DNA from: JBGPQJ01 sp963829485
GTDB lineage: Bacteria > Chloroflexota > Anaerolineae > Anaerolineales > Villigracilaceae
Length of the DNA stretch: 64,000 bases
NCBI GenBank assembly: GCA_963829485.1
Contig: CAWHIK010000007.1
Location: 496,001-560,000 of the forward strand
Direction: 5' to 3'
Positions 25,626 to 34,603 of this stretch are shown one piece after another; positions within the stretch are counted from its first letter, which is position 1, and each line of letters begins with the position of its first letter. Below the pieces are notes generated by a model. That model had not been told where the DNA came from and did no database searches. It worked only from the letters and a program-made list of their open reading frames with translations. The translations under genes were made by a program, and so were the position numbers.

Positions 25626-25683
25626 AAAAATGCCCTACTGTCACCAGACTGATCGCAGCCAGATTTTGTTAACAGCAGGGCAT
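25626..25683 (-). terminator. rho-independent terminator after the cupin/TIM-barrel/creatininase genes
   Basis: On the minus strand the stem GCCCTGCTGT / ACAGTAGGGC (one mismatch) with a 26-base loop is followed by ATTTTT. It lies between the creatininase-family gene and the AOR gene, so the AOR-Liv genes are reached by readthrough or have their own start. Confidence 0.6.
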
Positions 25684-25752
25684 CTCTCACGGCACCTGTC
25701 GCATAGTAATTAAAAATAAAGGACATGTGGGCGCTCAGGCTCATCATGTAAT

Positions 25753-26718
25753 TTAGGGCGGATAAGCAAGTGTGTAAATGGACTTGCCGCCGTTTAGAGG
25801 GCCCTTGATATATTCATCGACCTCTTCCTGGCTGCGCATGGTGACCCGCTCCACCGGAGGCAGGACACCCGCTGGAAACCTGGTCATGATGTCGCCGATC
25901 AGCTTGCATAGGTAGTCCATGAGATCGTTCAGGCCGGCCATCGCTTTGTCTGCTGAGGCCTTGGTGGGAGAACCGATAACTCCTTCCGGGTAATCCTTCA
26001 CCTCGATACCGGCCAGGCCGACATGTTCGTGGCCTTTGATCGGGGCGTGATAGACATCCCCGCCTTTGTCTGTGTGTCCGGGGGGCAGGAATCCCGACGG
26101 TTTGTTGTCCACGAACAGCTTGGGGTCCATGAACTCCGGGAACAAGGCCAGTGAATACGAAGCTTCCGCTTCATCCGCATGTGCGAATGGTGTGTCGAAA
26201 GGACCGCCGTGGGCTTTGTCCTTCATGTGATCATGGATCACCGTCCAGGTGTGGAGGGAGATCAGCACCGCCGGCAGCTGGTACTTCTTCTGCCATTGCT
26301 GGATCGCCAGGGGCAGGACCTCTTCCTGGCCGTGGCCGTTGATAAAGATCTGTTTGCGAAAACCCAGGTTCCACAAGCCCGTGATGATGGCCCTCATGTT
26401 CGCCAGCAGCACATCCTCGGGGACTACGATATTGCCCGGCATGCCCAGGTGGTTGTGAGGGTGGGAGCCGTACCAGATCGGCTGGGCGATGGTGCAGCCC
26501 ATCTTCATGGCCACCGGCTCGACCATCCGCGTTACCAGGAACGTGTCCTCGCCCAGCGGCTGGCCGTCTCCATGGCACTCCGTGCTGCCCACGGGAATGA
26601 TGATGAGATCATTGGTCTTCAACCGCTCTTTGACCTGATGCATGTTCATGGTCTGGAGGTAAAGCCCGTTGGGGCTTTCCATGTGACCACCCTTGGGTGG
26701 AAGTTCCCATTTGCTCAT
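25753..26718 (-). CDS. creatininase/creatinine amidohydrolase family metal-dependent hydrolase
   Basis: Protein of 321 residues with the creatininase-family metal site: GSTECHGDGQPLGEDT supplies Glu, His and Asp, and FINGHGQEE supplies a later His. Members open small cyclic amides or hydrolyse formamides (creatinine, formylamino-pyrimidine intermediates). Here the family fits but the substrate does not follow from context. It sits between a TIM-barrel protein gene and the AOR gene in a co-directional run. ATG 26718 is preceded by AAAGGAG. Confidence 0.82.
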   Translation of the reverse strand: MSKWELPPKGGHMESPNGLYLQTMNMHQVKERLKTNDLIIIPVGSTECHGDGQPLGEDTFLVTRMVEPVAMKMGCTIAQPIWYGSHPHNHLGMPGNIVVPEDVLLANMRAIITGLWNLGFRKQIFINGHGQEEVLPLAIQQWQKKYQLPAVLISLHTWTVIHDHMKDKAHGGPFDTPFAHADEAEASYSLALFPEFMDPKLFVDNKPSGFLPPGHTDKGGDVYHAPIKGHEHVGLAGIEVKDYPEGVIGSPTKASADKAMAGLNDLMDYLCKLIGDIMTRFPAGVLPPVERVTMRSQEEVDEYIKGPLNGGKSIYTLAYPP

Positions 26719-26760
26719 GGCGCGCTCCTTTCTCGAATCGTCCTGCCGGATTGAGAAATA

Positions 26761-27675
26761 CTAGACAGCGGGGATGCGCAGGTCGCTTGTACCCTTCGGA
26801 GACTGCTTGAGATCGGGGTAATATTTGTTGATCATCTCGACAATGATCGTGGCCTGATCTGCCATCTTCTTGCCGTCAGCCGGGGAGGTCATCTCGCCGT
26901 GGGCGCTGATCACCGAGTTGCCGGTCTTGCAGTGCAGCGGGGCTGCCACGCGCACGATCTCAGGTGCTTCATAGGCGCGGATGAAACCGCCGGATCCGGG
27001 CGGATTGTCGGTATGAATATCGAGCGGTGCCTGGACAGCCTGACGCAACGCCGCGATCATCGGGATCTGCAGGTCACGCACCGGATTGATGCTGTCCGCG
27101 CCCAGGCTCTCCAGCAGCTTGAAGGAGCACGGGTTGCACTGGCCGAGGTGGGCGGAGGTCTTGAAGATGATCTCCTTCGGAAGCGCACCATCCTTGCGCA
27201 TCTGACCCGCCAGCCACAACATGCCTTCATCATAGATGAGAAAACCGCGAACCCCGAGGTCATAGCCGCGCTTGACGTCCTCGATCCCTCGCAGGACCTG
27301 CTCCATGCCGCGCAGACGGTAACCGATGCGGGCACCCTGAGCGGACAGGACGGTCGCGCCAGTGTCGTAGGTTGCGCGCGGGCCGGTCGACATCAGCAGT
27401 TCAACGCCATGGTCATGGCACACGCGGCAGTATTCCTTGATTTCCGCGGCTGTATGACGGAACATGCCGTAGGTCTCGGTGATGCGGTTGATAACGATGC
27501 CGTTCTTTTCGGCGGTTACCAGCAGGGCTTCCGCCGTATCAGCGGTGTTCACGGTCGGGTTCTCGATGCGGAAGGCGCCGCCATCCGGAAAGCGCTGCTT
27601 TGAACTGGGCATGTCGAATGCATCGCCCTGAGGCATGCCGATTTTCTTTAAATACGCACGGGTTTCTTCAAACAT
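26761..27675 (-). CDS. TIM-barrel protein, possibly peptidase U32-like; function unknown
   Basis: Protein of 304 residues with alternating strands and helices typical of a TIM barrel: ELLMSTGPRATYDT, GVRGFLIYDEGML, FKTSAHLGQCNPCSFKLLESLGADSINPVRDL, LDIHTDNPPGSGGF. The SAHxGxxNPxSxxLLxxLGADxIN stretch resembles U32-type proteins and related aldolase-like barrels, but I cannot assign a reaction. Two Cys in GQCNPC and one in LHCKTG could bind metal or be catalytic. ATG 27675 has GAGGAG upstream. It lies between cupin and creatininase genes, and the three are probably translated from one mRNA. Confidence 0.6.
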   Translation of the reverse strand: MFEETRAYLKKIGMPQGDAFDMPSSKQRFPDGGAFRIENPTVNTADTAEALLVTAEKNGIVINRITETYGMFRHTAAEIKEYCRVCHDHGVELLMSTGPRATYDTGATVLSAQGARIGYRLRGMEQVLRGIEDVKRGYDLGVRGFLIYDEGMLWLAGQMRKDGALPKEIIFKTSAHLGQCNPCSFKLLESLGADSINPVRDLQIPMIAALRQAVQAPLDIHTDNPPGSGGFIRAYEAPEIVRVAAPLHCKTGNSVISAHGEMTSPADGKKMADQATIIVEMINKYYPDLKQSPKGTSDLRIPAV

Positions 27676-27700
27676 GATGTCACTCCTCTTTTGGATGAAT

Positions 27701-28069
27701 TTATGAATCAGCAAGATGAGCCGGCAGCGGCGGGGAATAGACCCACACGATTCGCAGCGGCTCATCGCCAATGTTTTCGACGCGATGGGTCACGCCCAAC
27801 GGTGAATAAAAAGCCGTCTCCGGGCCGATCTCCCATTCGCCCTCGCCCTCGATCACGATCTTGGCACGGCCGCTGATGAGAAACAGCACCTCTTCAGACT
27901 CATCGTGTTTGTGATTGGGGATCATGCTGCCTACTTCAGTGATGTTCATCCCCATGGAGACGTTCTTGACACCGCCGAACTTGGGCGCCAGGAGCAATTT
28001 GGACACACGAGGAGGTGTTCGGAACTCCCCTTCTACATCTGCTGCTTTTACAAAAGGTAGATTTTTCAT
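27701..28069 (-). CDS. cupin-domain protein
   Basis: Small single-domain cupin of 122 residues with motif 1 as NHKHDESEEVLFLISG and motif 2 as PLGVTHRVENIG, giving two His, one Glu and a third His for a metal. It could be a sugar isomerase, dioxygenase or sensor. It is the first gene after the promoter/operator at 28105-28167 and so heads the minus-strand catabolic block. I prefer ATG 28069 because the family fold starts there; an upstream in-frame start at 28111 would lie inside the operator. Confidence 0.82.
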   Translation of the reverse strand: MKNLPFVKAADVEGEFRTPPRVSKLLLAPKFGGVKNVSMGMNITEVGSMIPNHKHDESEEVLFLISGRAKIVIEGEGEWEIGPETAFYSPLGVTHRVENIGDEPLRIVWVYSPPLPAHLADS

Positions 28070-28104
28070 AGTGTCGACTCTCGATTGTGTAATTATTGGA
28101 GTTT

Positions 28105-28167
28105 GTTTCACTTAATAAAACACAGTTTCATTTTTTTTATTGTAGCAAAAGTTCCATCCAGTGTCAA
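28105..28167 (-). promoter_or_regulatory. promoter and 17-bp operator-like palindrome of the cupin operon
   Basis: On the minus strand: TTGACA (28162-28167), 17-base spacer, TACAAT (28139-28144). Downstream at 28105-28121 is the 17-bp site GTTTCACTTAATAAAAC (plus-strand reading), matching two other sites in the window. A repressor there would block elongation or promoter clearance. Confidence 0.75.
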
Positions 28168-28236
28168 TCACTTCCGTCAAGTGGAATCAAAAAACCTGTC
28201 ACGAATCTGGAGCCGTGCTGATATGATATTTGTAAC

Positions 28237-28297
28237 TTGACGTACCCGCTATGGGGTGATATTCTATAGGGTGAGACGAAGTTTCGTAGAGTGAAAC
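28237..28297 (+). promoter_or_regulatory. promoter and 17-bp operator-like palindrome of the larA/glc operon
   Basis: TTGACG (28237-28242), 17-base spacer, TATTCT (28260-28265), then at 28281-28297 the site GTTTCGTAGAGTGAAAC. Spacing from the -10 box to the site is similar to that at the divergent cupin promoter. The start codon of the larA-like gene is 130 bp further on, leaving a long leader in which I see no other signal. Confidence 0.72.
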
Positions 28298-28426
28298 AAT
28301 CTGGCTCTGCCCTTTAAAAATCAATAATCAATAGTAGAATAGTGCAGGTTAGGAAATGTAAGAGCAGGGCAGCTTCCTGGCTGCACATCCGCTTTATCGC
28401 TATTCCACCGAATTTCATAAAACCTT

Positions 28427-29726
28427 ATGCCCGATCGCGCCTACCAGATTCCTTATAGCAAAACAACCATCACCTTCGCCCTGCCTGCCGGGATGCAAGG
28501 TATTGAAGTTGTTTCAGCCCCGGTCGAACCCGTTGATGATGTACGGAAAGCGATCCGGGACGCGATCGTGCGCCCCGTTGGGACTGCCCCGCTGCGTGAG
28601 CTGGCTCACCCCGGAAGCTGCGTCTGCATCGTGTTCACCGACATTACCCGCGCCTGCCCCGACCATCTGCTTATTCCGCCCATGCTGGCGGAGTTGAAAC
28701 AGGCCGGGGTGCGCGACGAGGATATCACCCTGCTGTGCGGCGTCGGGATGCACCGGGCTTCCACTCAGGATGAAAAAATAACCAAACTCGGCGCCGAGGT
28801 TGTGGCGCGCTACCGTGTCATCGACAACGAGCCGCAGAACCCGGAAGCGCTTGTGGACCTGGGTACCACGCCGGGCGGTGTGCCGGTGCTGCTCCATCGC
28901 GCCGCCGTCGAAGCGGACCTGCTGATCGCCACCGGCATCGTCGAACCTCACCAGTATGCCGGCTACTCGGGCGGGCGCAAGACGGTCGCCGTCGGCGCAG
29001 CGGGTGAAGCGTTGATCGCACATACCCACGGCCCGGCTTTTGTCGACCACCCGGGCACCCGGCTTGGACGCATCGAGGGCAATCCCTTCCACGAAGCGGT
29101 GACCGAAGCCGCCCGCCGCGCCGGGCTGAAGTTCATCGTGAATGTCGTACTGGACGACGACAAGCGCATCCTGCGCGTCAGAGCCGGCGACCCGGAGCTT
29201 GCCTTTCAGGACCTGGTCGCTTTTGCCAAATCCGTCTACGAAGTTCCCATCCCCTCGCAGTTTGACATAGCGGTCGGCGGTGTGGGCTATCCCAAGGATA
29301 CCAACCTGTACCAGGCAAGCCGCGCCCCGTCCTATCTCTTTTTCGCCCCGACCCCGGTGGTCCGCCCGGGTGGATTCTTCATAATCCCGGCGCGCTGCGA
29401 AGAAGGCGCAGGATCCGGCGTAGGCGAGCAACGGTTTCTCGCAGCCATGCGGGATGCGCCGGGCATTCAATTCATTCTTGATGACGCCCGCCGCAACGGA
29501 TACCCTCCCGGCCAGCAAAGAGCCTTCGTTATGGCCAAGGTGCTGGAGCAAGCCAACGTGGTGATCGTCGGCAGCGAATGCCCGGATCTCGTCTCCGCCT
29601 GTAAGATGATCCCCGCCGCCACCATGGACGAAGCATTCGGAACTCGCCAGCAAGGCGCTGGGACCGGAGTGCAAAGTATTAATCGTGCCGCATGCCATGC
29701 TGACTTTGCCTGTGATTCAATCATGA
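28427..29726 (+). CDS. LarA-family nickel-pincer racemase/epimerase-like protein, frameshifted
   Basis: Homologue of lactate racemase LarA, which uses a nickel-pincer nucleotide to move hydride at a 2-hydroxyacid carbon. The family residues are present: FTDITRACPD, GVGMHRAST (catalytic His), VEPHQYAGYSGGRK (second His and the cofactor-binding Lys). Repaired length is about 433 residues. One extra G at 29639-29640 shifts the true end (ELASKALGPECKVLIVPHAM) out of frame and makes a false 721-codon fusion with the next gene. The restored stop overlaps the next ATG (ATGA). The substrate may be lactate or another 2-hydroxyacid; cofactor genes larB, larC and larE are not in the window. Confidence 0.85.
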
Positions 29727-30702
29727 AAGCACTTCAAGTCGTCACCCCGCGTTCATTTACTCGCGTCGAAATTCCCATGCCGGAGCTGAAATCCCTCGCG
29801 CCGGACCGGATCCTGGTACAGCCACAGTGGGTCTCGCTATGCGGCAGCGACATTCCTTTCTTCACCGGCAACAAACGGTACAAAACCTATCCCCTGCCTG
29901 TCGGATCCCCGATCCATGAGTGCGCCGGCACGGTGATGGACAGCACCTCGTCCTTGTTCCAGAAGGGCGATTGGGTGGTTGCCATCCCGGAGAACGATCA
30001 GGGATTGTCGGAGTTTTTTGTGGGGCAGGCAACCAAGGCAGTAAAACTGCCCCCGGGCACGGAAGGTGACGGCACAGTCTGTTTGATCCAGCCTCTGTCG
30101 ACGGTGATGAACGCCATCGACCGGCTGGAAAACCTGGAAGGCAAAACCGTCGCGGTGATGGGGCTGGGATCGATCGGGTTGTTCTTCTGCTGGCTGCTCA
30201 AGAGACAGGGCGTGAAGCAGGTCATCGGGATCGACCCATCCGCACGACGCTGCGACGATGCGAAGAAATTTGGCGCGGACGTGGTGTTCCCCATGCGCAG
30301 TATCGAAGTGATTCAGCAGTCCCGGCAGGATGAGTCCTTTTGGACACAGCCCGATATTATTGTCGAGGCGGTGGGACACCAGATGGAGACTCTTAACGAT
30401 TGTTTCGAATTGGTCCAGAAGCGGGGCACTGTGCTCGCGTTTGGCGTCCCCGACCAGCCGGTATACGCGGTGGAGTACGAAACCCTCTTCCGTAAAAATT
30501 TGAACATCATCGCGTCGGTGACGCCGGTATGGAGCGAGTACCTGGTCAAAGCCCGCGAGGAGTTCCTCTCAGGCGCGCGAGGAATTGGGTAAGACTGGTG
30601 ACCCATCGCTTTCCTATTCGGGAGGCAGGCCAGGCCTTCAGTCTTTACGAAAGTCACGAAGACGGAATCGTCAAAGCATTAATCGATATGTCCGATTGGT
30701 AG
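29723..30702 (+). CDS. zinc-type medium-chain alcohol dehydrogenase/threonine dehydrogenase-like protein, frameshifted near C-terminus
   Basis: MDR-superfamily NAD(P)-dependent dehydrogenase. The N-terminal GroES-like domain has the catalytic zinc Cys in SLCGSDIPFF and His-Glu in SPIHECAG. The Rossmann domain has VMGLGSIGLFF. No structural-zinc Cys cluster is seen. The frame shown stops early at about 30592, but restoring one missing base near 30590 continues into LVTHRFPIREAGQAFSLYE, the normal end of the family, to TAG 30702 (about 327 residues). Its position between a racemase and GlcF/GlcD points to oxidation of a hydroxyacid or polyol (inference). Confidence 0.85.
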
Positions 30703-30706
30703 CATC

Positions 30707-32000
30707 ATGCACACATTATCCCAACTCGAAACCCCCGCTGAGAACACCTACCTTAACTGCATCCGTTGCGGCCTGTGCCTGGCGGTCTGCCCGTCCTACC
30801 GTGAGAGCATGAAGGAAACCGCCTCCCCGCGCGGACGGGTGGCGCTGGCCCGCAAAGGGCTGGAAGGGCAGCTCGAACTCAGCCCGAATCTCTACGAGCA
30901 GATGTACGGCTGCTTTGCCTGCATGGCCTGCAACGAGGTCTGCCCGGTCGGCATCAAGCCCGCGGAACTGACCCTGGCCATGCGTTACGTACAGGAGCAG
31001 AAACAACCCGCGGGCTGGAAGAAGACACTCTTCGAGGGGCTCATCCCTCACCCGGGGCGGATGGAATGGGCGACACTGCCGCTGCGTCTCTATCAGGTGC
31101 TCGGCATCCGCCGGCTGGTCTACGCCCTCGGGCTGACGCACCTGCTCCCCGGTCAGCTGCGCGACATGGAAGCCATGCTGCCGCGCCTGCCCCAGCGGCC
31201 GCTGCGCCAGTCCCTGCCGGAGGTCACGCTGGCTCGCGGGGAGAACAAAATATAAAGTGGGTTTCTTCCTCGGGTGTGCGCAGAGTCTGCTCTTTGCCGA
31301 AGAGAGCGCCGCCACTGTGCGGGTGCTGAGCCGCAACGGCTGCCAGGTCAACACCCCGCGCGAGGTCGAATGTTGCGGCATGCCGGCGCACGGTTATGGA
31401 AGGCTTGACCTGGTCAGGAAGCAGGCGCAGCACAATATCTCCGTGTTTGAATCGCAGGATGTGGACGTGATCGTCACCGACTGCGCCACCTGCGGGTCCA
31501 CGCTCAAGGAGTATGGCGCGTATCTCAAGGATGACCCTGAATGGGCCGAGCGTGCAGAAGCATTCAGTGGAAAGGTCAAGGATGTGAGCGAGTTCCTCGC
31601 GGAGATTCCGCTCGAAAAACCGCAGGGGCGGGTTGAGGCGCGGGTCACGTACCACGATCCCTGCCACCTGCGCCGGGCGCAAAAAGTGTGGAAGCAGCCC
31701 CGTGATCTGCTTAAGCAAATCGACGGGTTGGAGTTCGTGGAACTCGGCGAGGCGGATTGGTGCTGCGGCTCGGCAGGGAGTCAACTCATCACGCATTACG
31801 AGACCTCGCTCGATGTCCTCGACCGCAAGATGGACAATCTCGCTGACACGAAAGCACAGGTCGTTGCATCCGGCTGTCCCGGCTGCCAGATGCAGTTGAA
31901 CACCGGCATCAAACGCCGCGGGCTGGACGTGCGCGTCGTCCACCCCATTTCCCTTTTAGATGAAGCTTACGAGGCTGCCGATGGACACGAAACTCATTGA
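30707..32000 (+). CDS. glcF: GlcF-like iron-sulfur subunit of glycolate/D-2-hydroxyacid dehydrogenase, frameshifted
   Basis: Two N-terminal [4Fe-4S] motifs (CIRCGLCLAVCP and CFACMACNEVCP) are followed by two CCG domains (ECCGMPAHGYG, CATCGSTLKEYG, and DPCHLRRAQ, WCCGSAG, SGCPGCQMQL). This is the GlcF/heterodisulfide-reductase-like layout that passes electrons from the FAD subunit to the respiratory chain or ferredoxin. One extra A in the run at 31246-31249 splits the gene; removing it reads ENKYKVGFFLGCAQ. Repaired length is about 430 residues. The end overlaps the glcD start by 20 bases. Confidence 0.9.
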
Positions 32001-33380
32001 TCGCCTGGCCGGCGTGGTCGGCAAAGCGAATGTGCTGCAGACACCGGAGGACCTGGCGGTTTACAGCTACGACGGCTCCTTTGCAGAAGGCAGCCCCGAG
32101 GTGGTGGTGCTCCCTGCCACCACCGAGGAGGTCAGCCAGCGTGATAATGCTAGCGGCGGATGCGCGCGTACCGATCGTTCCGCGCGGCATGGGCTCCGGA
32201 TTGGCGGCCGGCTCCGTCCCGATGACGGGCGGAATCGTGCTCTCTTTGATGCGCATGAATCACATCCTCGAGATCGACCCGGCCAACGCCACGGTCCGCG
32301 CCGAAGCGGGGGTGGTCACCGCCGACCTGCAGGCCGAGGTCGAGAAACAGGGATTCTTCTATCCTCCTGACCCGTCCAGTATCCGCCACTCGACCATCGG
32401 CGGGAACGTCGCCTGCAATGCCGGCGGTCCGCGCTGCCTGAAATATGGCGTAACCGGGGACTATGTACTCGGCTTGACCGTGGTGCTGGCGGATGGGCGA
32501 ATCCTGAAGACCGGCGGGAAACCCATTAAGGACGTCACCGGCTACGACTTGAACGGACTCTTCACTGGCTCGGAAGGCACACTGGGCATCGTCACGGAAG
32601 CCTTGCTGCGGCTGATCGCCAAACCTCGATATGCCCAGACCGCGTTGGTCGAGTTTACCTCGCTGGATGATGCCGCCCGCACAGTGAATGCGATTCTCTC
32701 GGCGGGCATCGTCCCCGCCTCGCTGGAGTTGATGGACCAGACCGCGTTGATCTGCATCGAAGAGGCCATGCACCTCGGGCTGAACACCTCCGTCGAGGCT
32801 TCGTTGATCATCGAAACAGATGGAGCCGACGAGCAAACCGTTTTGCGAGATATCGATGCGGCGGCCGCCATCTGCCGGGAGACCGGCGCCAGTTCCGTCA
32901 AGCGGGCGCAGAACGAAGCGGAACGCAGCAGCCTTGTGGAAGGCGCGGCGTTCCATGTCTCCCTCGCTGGCGCGCAAGGCTCCCAACAAGATCGGCGAGG
33001 ATATCACCGTGCCTCGCGCGGCCATCCCCGAGGTGGTACGCCGTCTGCGCGCCATCAGCGCCAAACATGGACTGCCCATCGTCATTTTCGGTCATGCCGG
33101 CGACGGCAACTTGCACCCGAACATCCTGTTCGACAAGCGCCAGCCCGAGCAGTGGGCTACCGCCGAAAAGATGGTGGCGGAGGTGTTCGCTGCCTCACTG
33201 GCTGTCGGCGGGACGCTCTCCGGCGAGCATGGAGTGGGTGTGCTTAAGCGTCCCTACCTGGAACAAGCTCTTGGCCCGGTATCCATGGATGTTCAGCGGC
33301 ACATCAAGCAGGCTCTTGACCCGTTGAATATTCTGAACCCGGAAAAGATGTTCGTCACAGAAACCGTACTGGAGAATTGA
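31981..33380 (+). CDS. glcD: GlcD-like FAD-linked D-2-hydroxyacid (glycolate/D-lactate) dehydrogenase, two frameshifts
   Basis: FAD_binding_4/VAO-type flavoprotein. The PP-loop region PRGMGSGLAAGSVP, the FAD segment GGNVACNAGGPRCLKYGVTGDYVLG and the C-terminal FGHAGDGNLHPNI and GTLSGEHGVGVLKRPYL are all characteristic. Two single-base insertions break it: about 32136-32137 (EEVS to VIMLAADARV) and about 32936 (SSL to WKARRSMSP). Repaired length is about 466 residues, normal for GlcD. With GlcF it oxidises a D-2-hydroxyacid to a 2-oxoacid. The GlcE subunit is absent, as in many GlcDF pairs. Confidence 0.9.
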
Positions 33381-33382
33381 AA

Positions 33383-34489
33383 ATGGCAGAGCTAAATGTT
33401 CGTGTTCCGGTGGATACACTTGTCAAATTCATGGTCGCCACTCTCGAAAAGATGGGCGTCCCCGGCGACGATGCAGCGATCATCGCCGATGTACTGATCA
33501 CCTCCGACCTGTGGGGCGTCCGGTCGCACGGCGTGGCGCATCTAAAGATGTACCACGAGCGGATGAAGAGGGGGCTGCAGCTTCCGGTTTCCAACTGGAA
33601 AGTGGTCAAGGATTCCAAAGCCACGGCCGTCATCGACGGCGGCAACGGTATGGGCATGGTGGTGGGCTACCATGCCATGAAGCTGGCCATCGAGAAGGCG
33701 CGCCAGTTCGGATTGGGCGCAGTCGCTGTGCGTAACTCCAGCCACTACGGAGTGGCGGGATATTATCCGTTGATGGCGGCCAGGGAGGGACTGGTGGGAC
33801 TGAGCGTGACCAACGCGCACCCGTCCACCGCCCCGACGTTCGGCGTCAAGCCCATGCTGGGGACCAACCCGATCGCGGTCGCCGCGCCCACGGACGAACC
33901 TTTCCCCTATATGTTTGACGCCGCCACGTCGATTGTCCCCCGCGGAAAGATCGAAGTGGCGGCTCGCGCCGGCAAACCCATTCCTGAGGGATGGGTGATC
34001 AATCAGGAGGGTATTTCCGCTACGGATAGTTCAGCCATGATCGAGGAAATGAACGAGGGAAAGGTTGCCCTGCTGCCGGTGGGCGGGTTGGGTGAACTGA
34101 TGGGTGGGCACAAAGGTTACGGGCTGGCCACCATGGTCGAGATCTTTTCAGCCGCCTTCCAGGACGGCACTTACCTGTGGGGGTTGACCGACACCGACGC
34201 GGACGGCAAGCCGCAGTTCCTGCGCATCGGACATTTCTTCCTGGCAATCGACATCGAGCATTTCATTCCATTGGAGGTCTTCAAGAAGATCACCGGGAAC
34301 ATGATGCGCGAGTTGAGAGAATCGACCAAGGCGCCGGGACAGTCGAAAATTTATACCGCCGGCGAAAAGGAATATTACAGTACGCGCCGTATTCAGTCCG
34401 AGGGAGTGGAGATTCCCCCCGGTGTCCAGAAAGCGCTGCAGGCGCTGGGAAAAGAACTGGGGATATCCAGCAGCGATCTGGGATTCTGA
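33383..34489 (+). CDS. Ldh2 family malate/L-lactate/sulfolactate dehydrogenase
   Basis: NAD(P)-dependent dehydrogenase of the Ldh_2/MDH2 fold, 368 residues. Typical segments are SDLWGVRSHGVAHLKMY, VRNSSHYGVAGYYPLMAA (catalytic His), TNAHPSTAPTFG, MLGTNPIA and GGHKGYGLATMVEI. Members act on malate, lactate, ureidoglycolate, sulfolactate or 2,3-diketogulonate, so the substrate is open. I start at ATG 33383, with GGAG eight bases upstream; a TTG two codons earlier overlaps the glcD stop. It closes the operon of 2-hydroxyacid enzymes. Confidence 0.9.
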   Translation: MAELNVRVPVDTLVKFMVATLEKMGVPGDDAAIIADVLITSDLWGVRSHGVAHLKMYHERMKRGLQLPVSNWKVVKDSKATAVIDGGNGMGMVVGYHAMKLAIEKARQFGLGAVAVRNSSHYGVAGYYPLMAAREGLVGLSVTNAHPSTAPTFGVKPMLGTNPIAVAAPTDEPFPYMFDAATSIVPRGKIEVAARAGKPIPEGWVINQEGISATDSSAMIEEMNEGKVALLPVGGLGELMGGHKGYGLATMVEIFSAAFQDGTYLWGLTDTDADGKPQFLRIGHFFLAIDIEHFIPLEVFKKITGNMMRELRESTKAPGQSKIYTAGEKEYYSTRRIQSEGVEIPPGVQKALQALGKELGISSSDLGF

Positions 34490-34536
34490 TCTGCCATCCA
34501 CAACACAAGCCTTTTTCATCTTTTCTCCTTTGAAAA

Positions 34537-34573
34537 GCACCCCTGATGAGTGAAAGTCCTCATTCAGGGGTGC
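34537..34573. terminator. bidirectional terminator between the larA/glc operon and iclR
   Basis: Stem GCACCCCTGATGAG / CTCATTCAGGGGTGC (one bulge) between convergent genes, with AAAA before it and TTTA after it, so it can serve both strands. Confidence 0.8.
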
Positions 34574-34603
34574 CGGTTTAATCAAGCCTGTGTCGCAAAC
34601 GGA

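Noticed and set aside
28514..29698. 394-codon minus-strand ORF
   Set aside because: Antisense to the larA-like gene, which has catalytic residues, promoter and operator on the other strand.
28427..30592. Bifunctional LarA-alcohol dehydrogenase fusion
   Set aside because: The LarA C-terminus and stop are present in another frame directly before an ADH start codon, so the fusion comes from one extra base.
30707..32000. Two separate iron-sulfur proteins
   Set aside because: They are the N- and C-terminal parts of one GlcF, split by an extra A in a short A-run.
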